Below are positions 1-10,086 of a stretch of 64,000 nt of DNA, one piece after another. Under the pieces are notes generated by a model that saw only the letters and a list, made by a program, of their open reading frames with translations, did not search any database and was not told the DNA's origin. The translations under genes were made by a program, and so were the position numbers. Position 1 is the stretch's first letter, and each line of letters starts with the position of its first letter. Origin of the DNA: Benincasa hispida (taxonomy: Eukaryota; Streptophyta; Magnoliopsida; Cucurbitales; Cucurbitaceae); contig NC_052356.1 in assembly GCF_009727055.1 (NCBI RefSeq), forward strand, positions 4,934,694 to 4,998,693, given 5' to 3'.

Positions 1-637
1 GAGATTACTTTTGCAATCTGACAGAAGCTGGTTATCTTGATTGTGTTACTGTTACATATGAGTTGGCACTTCTTTTTCTGTATTCTGATCACATTATAGC
101 ACGTTTCAATGTGCGTAACAGATTGAAGTTTCATTAACATTTGGCCTTTCATATGATTATATAAATGTGGTTATGGTTATAATATTAATTTTTCTCTTTG
201 GATCAGAGTTTGCCTGAGGTTAAATTCTTAATCTCAGGCACATTACTTGTTAAGTTGAAGTTAAATTCTAAATCTTTCCAATTCTTCTGTAGTTGCTGGA
301 TGAGCTGAAGAAGAAGAATCCTAATAATGAAGTCCATCTCAACAACATATATTACATCTCTTAATCTCTCAAACCCCTTCCCAAATTTGTAGACAAATAA
401 AATTGTGTTGCTCTTACACGGAAGATTCTGTTGCCCTTTTAAAATCATAAACTTTGTATTACTTGTAATTTTGTGTTTCAAGGCTTGAATTATTGTACAC
501 CTTTTAAATTATAATTCTATAGCAGAATTTGTGGATTAAATGTAATAGATTTACAATCCATACATGAATAATGTCATAGCCATAGTGTTTCGATGATGAT
601 GTGTCATGTTATACTTTTTTACTGAAAAAATGGATTT
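1..637. other. AT-rich spacer, no gene recognised
   Basis: No gene is supported here. Around 295-345 a short plus-strand stretch follows a TGTAG acceptor-like site and reads as a lysine- and asparagine-rich peptide. It is too short to assign, and no flanking exon is visible. Confidence 0.4.
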
Positions 638-938
638 GGCAAGGGAACTTTAAAAAACGGACAATAATTGATAAAACGGACAGATTCGGGCTTCAATGTC
701 GGTTAAGAATAAAAAAAAAAAAAAGGTTTTAATGTCAGTTGCAATCGACAAGCTTTAATCACTAAAGACCTTTCGTGTCGGTTGCAACCGACATTGAAGG
801 TTGTGTTATTGGTGTTATTGAAGCCCTTAAATGTCAGTTTAGAACCGACATTAAAGGAAACCGACATTAAAGGACTTTAATAACACCATCTTTAATGTCA
901 GTTTAAAACCGACATTAAAGCCCAAATTTCTTCTAGTG
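638..938 (+). mobile_element. CACTA-type DNA transposon terminus with subterminal repeats
   Basis: The stretch ends in CTTCTAGTG; read on the other strand this is CACTAGAAG, as expected for an En/Spm (CACTA) terminal inverted repeat. Inside the end are at least four degenerate copies of an AATGTCGGTT motif in both orientations, some as back-to-back palindromes. Repeated subterminal motifs near the ends are a hallmark of CACTA transposons, where the transposase binds. No transposase is visible, so this is one end of an element whose body lies left of the window or is lost. The left limit is approximate. Confidence 0.5.
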
Positions 939-1011
939 CACACTACCTTCTTTTGAATTCCAAAACTAACCTACAAGGAGAGTTTCAATATACAACATGT
1001 TATGGTAGAGG

Positions 1012-3165
1012 TGAAGGAACTCTTATCAAAGAGTACCTCTGAGCGGAAGCAAGATCGTTCCAAACTCATTTTGACAGAAATAACGCATTCACAATCAAAC
1101 ATACAAGTTATGCATCTAGCAACAAATTACGGCATGCTTTGAACTTTAAACAACAAAGAGAATAAGATACATACCAGTTGAAGAACTTTTCTTCGCTTTA
1201 AATCTCACTCTCATCAAGGGATTACACCTCTTGCTCTCGTTGTGCAAGCCAAACCAATCGTCCACCAAATCTCGCTGTTGTCTACCCACGAACGGATTCC
1301 TCACGAACAAGGTAGCAGGGAAGACACCACCACTCGGAATCCTTGGTATTCTTGGATTGAGAATCCAGGAGGTGTGAGCTCTGTTGGATTTGGTAGATAG
1401 AAGGAGGAAGGAACAATCGTTTACCATGATCAAGCAAGTGGGAAAAATCGGAAGTCTATCACATAGACAGATGCTTGATCGTTTAGGTAGAAGTACACGA
1501 TCGTGTAGTAAACTGGGGCTGATCGTATAGACGATTGTTTAGTAAAACGCTCGAGCGCGAGATTGCTTAGAAAAAGCTAGAGGATCGTTTAGGTAATTCT
1601 ATGCGAACGTGCATGTACACGATCGTTTAGTGAACTTTGAGCTGTCGTGCATGCTCTCAGTTTGCTAGGCGATAGGTAGTGTACTCAATCGATGAACGAA
1701 TATCTGATCACCTGCAAAAATGAAAATCATTTTCATTTTATCCTTCAGTTACGAAAACTGAATGCAACCTCCTACTATCTCATTCGGTTACGGAGAAAAA
1801 ACCGACAACAATTATCCCATAATCGTTTAAATTAAAAAAATAAATATAATCTTATTATATTTATAACCTATGGTTTAGTATCACATCATATGCAATATAT
1901 GAACCATAGTCCTTTTCTCCTCCACTAGATATAAATCATATTTATATCATTTTCCTCCAATTAATGTATCTCATACATGATGTCAACTATATCATATATA
2001 ATTGACTAGTTTAATAATTTCATATATAATCGAACTCCCTCTTATCAATTTGAACACTTCAAACTGACTCAAAAACTGATTCTCAACTTGAATTCATTGA
2101 GCTACCAAGAGGAGCTTATGGACCTATAACTCAAAACTTCAATGGTACGTGAATAGCTGGCTAAACTCTTTAGCCACGAGATCCACCATCTGTTAACTGC
2201 CAAACATTCTACTAAAGACTGACAGCTGAACTCTTCTCACCTTAGATATATTTTTGTGTCCATTCGGATATAACCAATCAACAGTATGATAACCCTTCAC
2301 AGATTCTCGTAAGTATAACTGGGCCAATTTGTCGTTTTGCCCATATAGTTACATCTAGCTCCTTAAGTACCACTGATCCCTCTAATGAACAATACAACGT
2401 AGTCGTACTATGTGTGGACACCTCTCGAGCCATGAGAAGGTGTGCCGTCGTATCATTCAAACCCCGAAATCAGCCCTTAAAGGAGCAATCTATCTACTTA
2501 TCCCTGCTTTGGGGAAGGAGTGAATTCTATCTTGTGTAGCTGAATTCTCAGCTCCCAAATCAGACGAATCCCCAAAGTGGTAGGTTTGAGTCGGCGATCT
2601 GGCCACTCACACCCATGCAAATCAAAGGACCGCCCTAAAAGGTAGGAGTTCCCAACTCACTCAGGATTGAGGTCATGTTATCTATGGTCATCCTAGTGAA
2701 GTGAAGTTTCTATCATGAACAACGTTATATAACGAGACTATAACACTTCGTGGTCCAGTCTTATACAAACTCTTTTGTATAGGATGCCCCCGCTCGCATG
2801 TCTCCACATGAATGATCAAGATCAGACCATCTGTAGCAAGTCACAACACTTGTAACTATTATATAAAGTGGGCCGCATTCATAGTGTTACTAGGATAAGG
2901 TTTCCCTCCTATATCCATATACTACAGACTATTTTGGTTATTCACTTAAGGCATGATCCACCTATATGTCTCCACATACATGCTTAAGTTACAATGACAA
3001 CCAGGGATCTTAGTTTATTGGTTTGTGGTAAAGCAAATAAAACATCCAACGTTCCTAGACAATAGTGAAGAAAAATATCATATATTATTACATCATAAGC
3101 GTTTGTTCAATACAGTGTTTACAAACTACAGGACACAACGTGAGTTTAGGGCATCATCCCCAACA
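1012..3165 (-). repeat. Solo Ty1/copia LTR, family A (copy A1)
   Basis: A 2,154-bp LTR on the minus strand, with TG/CA ends (on the plus strand it runs from TGAAGGAAC to CCCCAACA). It is flanked by a perfect 5-bp target-site duplication, AGAGG, at 1007-1011 and 3166-3170. No internal region remains, so it is a solo LTR left by LTR-LTR recombination. It matches the LTRs of element A (24380-28571 and 53031-54976) and copy A2 (29660-35423). Positions about 1470-1690 carry many copies of a CGATCG-centred palindromic motif. Short ORFs inside it are chance. Confidence 0.9.
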
Positions 3166-3444
3166 AGAGGCAAGACAACCTAAGGGCTGGGGGTAGAGGA
3201 AACCCCCACCCAAAAAAGAACTACAAGAAAGGTTTCCATTTTTAAATAATCATAGAAAGTATAAGAGAAATCTTTGTGATTTGAACTCCACCAACTAAAG
3301 GAATTTCTGCTGGCATGAATTAGGAAGAAACCTACCTTCTTTAAGTAAGGGAATGTCTACCACAGTAAATGAAGAGTAAGATTTTGGGAGGAGAAACTTC
3401 AATTGGGATCATCACGTGGGTAACAACATGGCTTCTCACCCACA

Positions 3445-4405
3445 TGATGTTGGATCGACACCAGCATGCATCGGAAGAGTTCCGGATCCATAAGCACTCT
3501 AATTCATTAATTTTGGTATAAACAGAAACATGTAAAACAGAGTTTAATGAGTTTCAAGAACATACCTTGGTCGAATCATTGAAATCTCTATTTTCAGCTG
3601 CTAAATCCTCCAAATCTTTGTGTAGACCACCACAAGATCTTCCCTACTATTGTCTTGGTATTCTAGATTGAGTTGTGGGACTCAAAATAAGCTGGAATCA
3701 AAGGGAATATGGAGAAAGCTCATTGTATCAACCCAAAATGAAGAACACCTTCTTTGTCCGAATTTTCAGAAAATTTATTCGGTTGCATCAACTTCAATTT
3801 CACTCCAATCTCTTCAATATATTGCAGACTATCATGCAAAGAGATGCGTTGCATGGGATGCAGCTCATGCTTGGAGTTAAAAAAGGAAGAGGTGGGTTTC
3901 TTTGTGAGCTAATTGAAGATGAACTTGAAAAATCCACTTTTCAATTTTTGTGTAATTTTATTTCCAAAATCCAAAATTGATTTTAAAATCATATTTTATT
4001 TATAAAATCAAAATTTATTNCTAATAAAATTAATAAATAATTATTTAAACAATTTAAATAATTCTAATTAATTTAATATCCAATATTAAATTAATTTTTA
4101 CACAAATTCATCTTCATATATTTAAATATATTTTCTCCAATTCCGTTTGATTCTAATTTGAACGTTTCAAATTAACTTATCACGTTACTCTAGAGCTAAT
4201 CCATTTCTGAGCTAGTAGAGGGACCTCGTGGACCTACAGATCATGACCTCCAACGATCCGAGATTAATTGGCTAAACTCATTAGACTGATCTAACCCCCA
4301 TTCATTAACTAATGAGTCACTCTACTAAAGTCCATAGTTGAACTCCCCTCACTGTAGATATATTATGTCCACTCGATATAACCATCATGGGTATAGAAAT
4401 CTCAT
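3445..4405 (-). repeat. Truncated copia-type LTR, E-like family, minus strand
   Basis: The left edge starts TGATGTTGG and resembles the left end of element E at 57560 (TGATGGAATGG). The block around 4195-4385 matches, in reverse, the LTR at 62940-63130 (the GATATAACCAT, ATATATTATGTCCACTCG and 'ggacctacagatcatg' blocks). The side that should carry the LTR 5' end is missing past about 4405. One undetermined base (N) lies at 4020. The two ORFs of 76 and 101 aa inside it have no recognisable content. Confidence 0.65.
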
Positions 4406-5256
4406 CATTGTTTCCATCATAGACTAAAGGTTTGTTCAAGATCTTTTTCTATAAACATCTGCGTACGTCTATGTAGACTTAAGAAGTCACAAGCAAACCA
4501 AATAGATTATAAAAGCTTAGAGATAATTTGAAGAAAGAAATTGACTATTGTGTTCATTACTTTCTTTTAAAAAGTTGAATATGTATTGTCCCAAATGAGC
4601 TTGTAGTCCCCAGCAATGCAAGTGCATATGTTTCCCTAACGATATTCCCATCAATTTATGTTTGTAATTTCAACACTAAATCAAAGCAAGATGTTATTAT
4701 TAACTCACTTGGTCAGACTCGTAACGTTTGTGAGGCAATATAAACTGTACGAAAATAGTTCAAATTAATCATATAATTTGAAGTAAAAGAGTATGAATGG
4801 AAAAGACTCCAACAGGAATTTGAGGATAAAATTAAATGATCGAAAACAATTAAACACAAGGAAATTACTAGTACGCTTGGAACTTACAGGGTCACTAATC
4901 AACTTACTGTCTTTACCCCTTCAGGACTTTCACACTCCACACAGAATCCAATATCCTGAGTAAGCATAAAATGCAACTCCATTTTAATAAGAACATACGA
5001 ACATTCACCAAAATGACTATGATGGAGACAAACGACCACAAAAAAGAACACGAATTTGGTGGATCTGAATAAGGATAAAGAAAATGGTATCTTTTAGATT
5101 TTGTCGATGAGCGACGACGAACGGAGGCTGGAACCACAACAAACCTGCACAATCGATGAAAAATAGAGGCGGATTAACGAACGGAGGTCATATCCACACA
5201 AGGAATAGATCTGCATAGCAAACGAACTTGGCATGATCGACAAACCACGACAGAGT
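4406..5256. other. Unassigned spacer left of G1
   Basis: No gene, LTR end or RNA gene is recognised. It may belong to the same DNA transposon as 7184-7481, because G1 (5257-7183) sits between them. That is inference only. The short minus-strand ORFs at 4913-5378 resemble no family I know. Confidence 0.35.
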
Positions 5257-7183
5257 TGATGACGGGCAAAAATGTACGTCATTATAGGCCTTTTATTTAG
5301 AATTTTGAGGGCTGCTAAGTAGAATATGCGTGATTGTACTAAGAATTCATGAGAAAACGAGCTTGCGTCGATCGACATTAAGAATCTCGGCTAACCCACT
5401 ATTATGCGTTACTTTGTGTCCAATTGTCTATTTTTGTAGCTAACGCAGGAATCGATCGCATGCGGTGAATCTCGCCATTGCAGAGGCGTTGCATACGCGA
5501 TCGCATACGCTCGACGCATGGATGTTGCGGCCATTAACTGCATGCATCCATTGCATAGAGGTTGCAGCTACAGAGTATAACCATAATAGAGGGATGACTG
5601 CAAGGGTGGTGGAATGTGATGATATTTCGGAAACCAAGCATGAACACATACCATGGGAGTATCAAAAGGTGATGTTGACATTTCACTGACCACGCTGTTA
5701 GTAGCAGAGATTTAGGACAGGTCCATCACGCCGTTAGCTGCAGAATTTAAAAGAAGGACCATTAATGTTGTCGGCGATTAAACTCTATAAATAGAAGCCT
5801 TGGAGCATAACTTCAGATATCTAAGCTTCTACCTTTGGGTAGATCCTTATGATCCAGACAAAAGCGTGAGAGGATATTCTTGAGAGTTCTTCATTCCTCT
5901 TACCTTTCCAAATGACGACCGGAGCTCTGCCGGAGATAGATCTTGAGAGAGACTACTCCACCGCCCATCCATAGCACCACCAGCAACCTTGACATACATC
6001 TGATGGATGCAAGACATTGCCCATCTGGCCCTCCATATCTCTTCTATCTTTGTATTGTATTACATTGTGGCTTAAGAGATTAATACATTTTGTGATTAAT
6101 GCATTTCCCTATTTCCTTTGATTCCATCTTCTTTTTCTCCTCATCTTTTACTTTCATTACAAAGACTAAGTAAGATTGCAAGAGTATCACATACTCAATC
6201 TTACGGTGTAGACATATGAAACAAGTAGCAAACTACCGAGAGGTGTGCGTTGCGTGAGTGTTGTGAGAAAATCCTATTTGCTTAGTGTGATGCTGTAGCA
6301 ATGCTTGTCTATGAGCTGATCAGCGGTAACTAACTGCCCGGGAGGGTAAGTGGTGAAACGCATTAAGCAAATAAGCAGTGTTCCTAGAGATAGGAATAAT
6401 CTTACGTCAACCATGTTTATGTGATTACCTTGTCTTATGAGTGCATCATTCATCATTTAGGCATACTTGAGAGAGTAGTCTAAAGACCAAATCTAGGCTT
6501 GAGAGAGTCAGATTAGATCGCATAGGCAAGAGTAGAGGCTTAGAGATAAGCTCTGTTTGCTATCTCACAACGTATGCACCCTATAGGTAGGATATGGTGG
6601 TATGCGGTCATCTTGTTTATGTGTGGGAGCACGTGAGCAAGAATAAAGACTTAGACATAAGGCCTCTCGACACTATCGCACATACATCGCATGCGTCTTT
6701 GTCAAGTATGTGTAGCATAATCGCATAGCTTGCGCTGGCTAGGGTTACCCTTACGATCAAGCTTAGTGTTGCGGTGAAGTCATCCTCGCCATTTTATCTA
6801 TTTTCCCATGCATTTTATTACGCATTAATAGTTGTCGTGTCTCTATCTCTCATAGTCATACTTCCACTACGTAATTTGTTAGTTAGGAGTAGGAGTAGCG
6901 TATAGCCCATAACCTTCAATATTCTTTTATTCTTCATCGTAAACACTTTACTTCATAACATTTAGCTACAAGTCCCTCAGTTCGACCTCGGATCACCGAG
7001 AAACTTGCGATCTCGTTATACTTGGTGAGAGAGCAAGAAAACTTATGGCAGGAACGGAACGCATGGTCATCGCATAGGTTCTTAAACGTATTTTGCATAT
7101 CCCTTAGATCAACGCATCACCAGCGACGCATGGAGAACGAACAATGAACGTATATTTATTTACTCCGTTTTCCCATAGCATCA
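5257..7183 (+). repeat. Solo LTR, family G (copy G1)
   Basis: A 1,927-bp unit with TG/CA ends (TGATGACGGG to ATAGCATCA) and a near-perfect 5-bp target-site duplication (AGAGT at 5252-5256, AAAGT at 7184-7188). It has no coding capacity. A TATA box, CTATAAATA, lies at 5784-5792, about 530 bp in, as expected for an LTR promoter at the U3/R boundary. Relatives are at 30033-33684 (G2), 39297-41098 (G3) and, inverted, 31667-33341 (G4). The start has a small hairpin (GATGAC paired with GTCAT). Superfamily is undetermined because no internal domain is present for any copy. Confidence 0.75.
5784..5792 (+). promoter_or_regulatory. TATA box of solo LTR G1
   Basis: CTATAAATA in the context AACTCTATAAATAGAAG. 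The same box lies at the equivalent place in G3 (39902-39910) and, inverted, in G4 (32825-32833). Its conservation among diverged copies supports a real LTR promoter. Confidence 0.55.
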
Positions 7184-7481
7184 AAAGTCTTCACCCACGA
7201 TCGACGGATGGATGGCAAGGGTTTGGAAGAGAGAAGTGAGAAAGAAAAGGGTCTAAATCTGAACCCATCTCCATACCAAGGTTTGAAGGTGTGAGAATGA
7301 GAGGAAAAAGAAAATAGGAGGGAGAGTGAAGAGGGAAATGAAAAAACGGGGGAAGTAAGTAGATCTTTAATGTCGGTTTAAAATTGACATTAAAGATCCA
7401 TTTTTTTTAAATACAAACCTGATATTATACATCCAGTTTCACTTTTTTCAACAGACATCAAAACCTAAAATTCTTGTAGTG
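7184..7481 (+). mobile_element. CACTA-type transposon terminus
   Basis: Ends in TTCTTGTAGTG at 7471-7481, the reverse complement of the classic plant CACTA end CACTACAAGAA. A subterminal inverted pair (TTTAATGTCGG and GACATTAAAG, 7370-7395) matches the repeats at 638-938. This end and the one at 938 point the same way, so they are 3' ends of two related elements, not the two ends of one. Confidence 0.55.
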
Positions 7482-10086
7482 CACGTAACCTAAGATCAAT
7501 GAAGTTAGAGTTCTTATCAATTCAAATTTTCAAGTATGTGTTTTTCTTCTAATGAAAATCAATAATCTAATTGAAAAAGAGCTATTTGAACTAGATTTGA
7601 TTGAACTCACAAACATTGACATCCCCATATGATAAGCTCTTAGCTCCGAGCACATAAAACGGGCAGACATTTTCGTTTTCCTCCTGTAGTAGTTGCATTT
7701 CTTACATAAACAGTGAAGATTTGGTTCAAATTGTCATCATATGAAGTAGATTGATATTCATTAAATCGAAACGAGTCAGATCACATGCAACAGAAGTCTT
7801 TGTACTATAACAACCTTACATTCAAAATAAAATCAAAACAAAAGTTTTCAAAAATTTAAATAAATATAACATTGGTAGCCAAGAAAATTTAGATTGTAAA
7901 TAAGAGAATTAATATCATTAAAATAAATATCTTTTATTTTTAAGAGACTAAGACCTCGTTTCGTAAAAAATTATTTTATTTTTGAAAAGTAAACTTATTT
8001 CCTTTGATTTCTTACAATGACGTGCATCTTTATTCATTACAATAGTTGAATTCTTAACAAATTTTTTTTAAAAAAAAAAGCTATTTTTTTTAGTATTCAA
8101 TATTTAGCTTAGTTTTTTAAAATCATTAATAAAAAATAAATAACAAAAAAAGAAATTTGGAGATGGAAATAGTGTTTATAAGCTTTATTTTAAAAATTAA
8201 AAATAAAAAACTAAATGATTACCAAACGAGATTTAAACTATATTTTTTAAAATGATAATAAATACTTTAATCTACCATTCAATTACAAAGCATTGGCCAT
8301 ATGATAATGACATATGGCCAACACCTTCTATCTTATCACTGTTCATATTTTCTCTCCCTTTCATTTTCTTTTTCCTTTATTATTTCTCTTCAATCTTTAA
8401 AATCAAAATTATTTAAATATTTGATATATAGCCAATATCAATTCTAATTTAAATTATTAAATGAAATTTGTATATAGGATTTAAATTTCATTTTTGGTCC
8501 TTATTCCATTTTCACCCCTATCAAGATTTAACCTTTTTTTTTTCCCTAAAGCTTTTAAAGATCTAGTTTGGTTTGCTATTTTTTTTATTGCTTAACATCT
8601 GGTCACTAGATACATACTTATTTAAATAGTTCATATTACCTCAATACATGTCCGTTTCATTTCATTTATGACATAATTAACCATATCATAACACTATTTA
8701 CATATAATATGTGTTAATGAGCAAGAAATTAAATTTATGATTTGAATCTTCCTACCTTCTATTACATTAAAAAATACATGACATAATTATTACAATAGCT
8801 AAAATGGTAATATTTCTTTTTAATTTAGAAATTAAAATAGATATGTGGAAGGTTTAAGAAAAATTGTAATACACTTGAAAGTTTTGAGATTAAAGTAAAT
8901 ATTTATAAGTTTAGTAATCAAAGAGAACAATATATTTACTATATATCTTAACAATTTTCTTTTACTAAAAAAAATATTTTAAAAATACAGAAATTAAAAA
9001 AGAATTAAATTATTTTTTTAAATACAATAGGAGTGAAGGAATTCGAATAACAGAGATTTTTTAATTATTAATACATACTATAAATCAGTTGAACTATGTG
9101 GATAGTATCTGCCAGCTTGAATGAGTACGATTTGAGTTCTTATTATAAATGAAGAGAACTACTATTTAATATCATGCATGCATAGTAAAAGGTAGTTTTC
9201 CTTCTCCCATAAATAGAATGTAGTGACATCAACCAAAATAATTGTAATAATAGTAGTACTAGGTCAGGGGAAGTTCACTTTTAGGAATTTTTTTTTTTTT
9301 TTTCAAATCTAATGGAATTGATATTGTTAATCCGAACATAACCTAATAGATAAGACAACGATTATCATCACCAAGATCAATACTTTAATCTTCTACCCAC
9401 AAACGTATATTACCTAATTCATTTCGCTATTTCAAGTTTGTAAATTCACACTTTTAATTCACCATTTTTTTTAATAAGGGGTGAAATCAATAATCTCAAT
9501 TAATTAACTTTCTTTTTCTTTTGTGGGGGTATTGATTCTTCTAATAGTGCTTTGATCTTTTTTTAGTTATGTTTGCGCATTTTGTTGTGTGTTTAAATAC
9601 TTTTTGATGATTTAATTGATTTCATAATTAGGTTTAGATATTTCCAACCTGAATTTGATCTTTAGAGCATAATACCATTTGAGTTATTTTAAGATATTTT
9701 ATTTTAGTTTCTAACTTTCAAATATATTCTCTCTTATTTTACGACTAATCATTTAACTATAATATCCTCAATCTTCAAAGTCAAAGTTTAATGCTTAAGT
9801 CGATGTGAAATTTCCTCATCAAATAAATAAATTAAATAAACAATACAAATATAAAAACAAAAATAGTATTATATATGCAAATTTCAGAGTTACAACAGAA
9901 AAAAAAAACCCCAATCTAGGGTTTGTTAAATAATAATTGTGTATGGTGAGATCAATTAATAATTACATGTGGAGAACATGTGCACTGCAATGAATTATTA
10001 TTACAATTATTTATTACATTAAAAAATAATTTAAAGAAAAAGGTTGGAATGTAATTAATGAAAAGAAATGAAAATAATTACGTTAA
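7482..10086. other. AT-rich intergenic DNA downstream of PLATZ
   Basis: About 2.6 kb of very AT-rich sequence with homopolymer runs and no ORF of note. It probably includes the 3' UTR and polyadenylation region of the minus-strand PLATZ gene next to 10087. Apart from the candidate MITE at 7962-8230, I see no structure in it. Confidence 0.6.
7962..8230. mobile_element. Candidate MITE with short terminal inverted repeats
   Basis: The left edge reads CCTCGTTTCGTAA and the right edge TTACCAAACGAG, an inverted pair of about 12 bp with one mismatch. The interior is AT-rich and non-coding, with A/T-rich arms that could fold back. The size (about 270 bp) fits a miniature inverted-repeat element. No clear target-site duplication was found, so superfamily is not assigned. 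Confidence 0.4.

Noticed and set aside
295..345. Possible exon with acceptor-like TGTAG and a lysine/asparagine-rich peptide
   Set aside because: Too short, no matching donor or neighbouring exon, no family recognised.
941..947. CACTACC as the left end of a CACTA element ending at 7481
   Set aside because: The bases after CACTAC do not match the terminal repeat CACTACAAGAA, and the 3-bp flanks (GCA and CAC) differ.
3650..3980. 76-aa and 101-aa overlapping plus ORFs
   Set aside because: They lie in a truncated minus-strand LTR, overlap each other in different frames and show no known motif.
4913..5378. Two overlapping minus ORFs of 79 and 94 aa
   Set aside because: One crosses the border of solo LTR G1 (5257), so the frame cannot be an ancestral gene. 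No motif seen.
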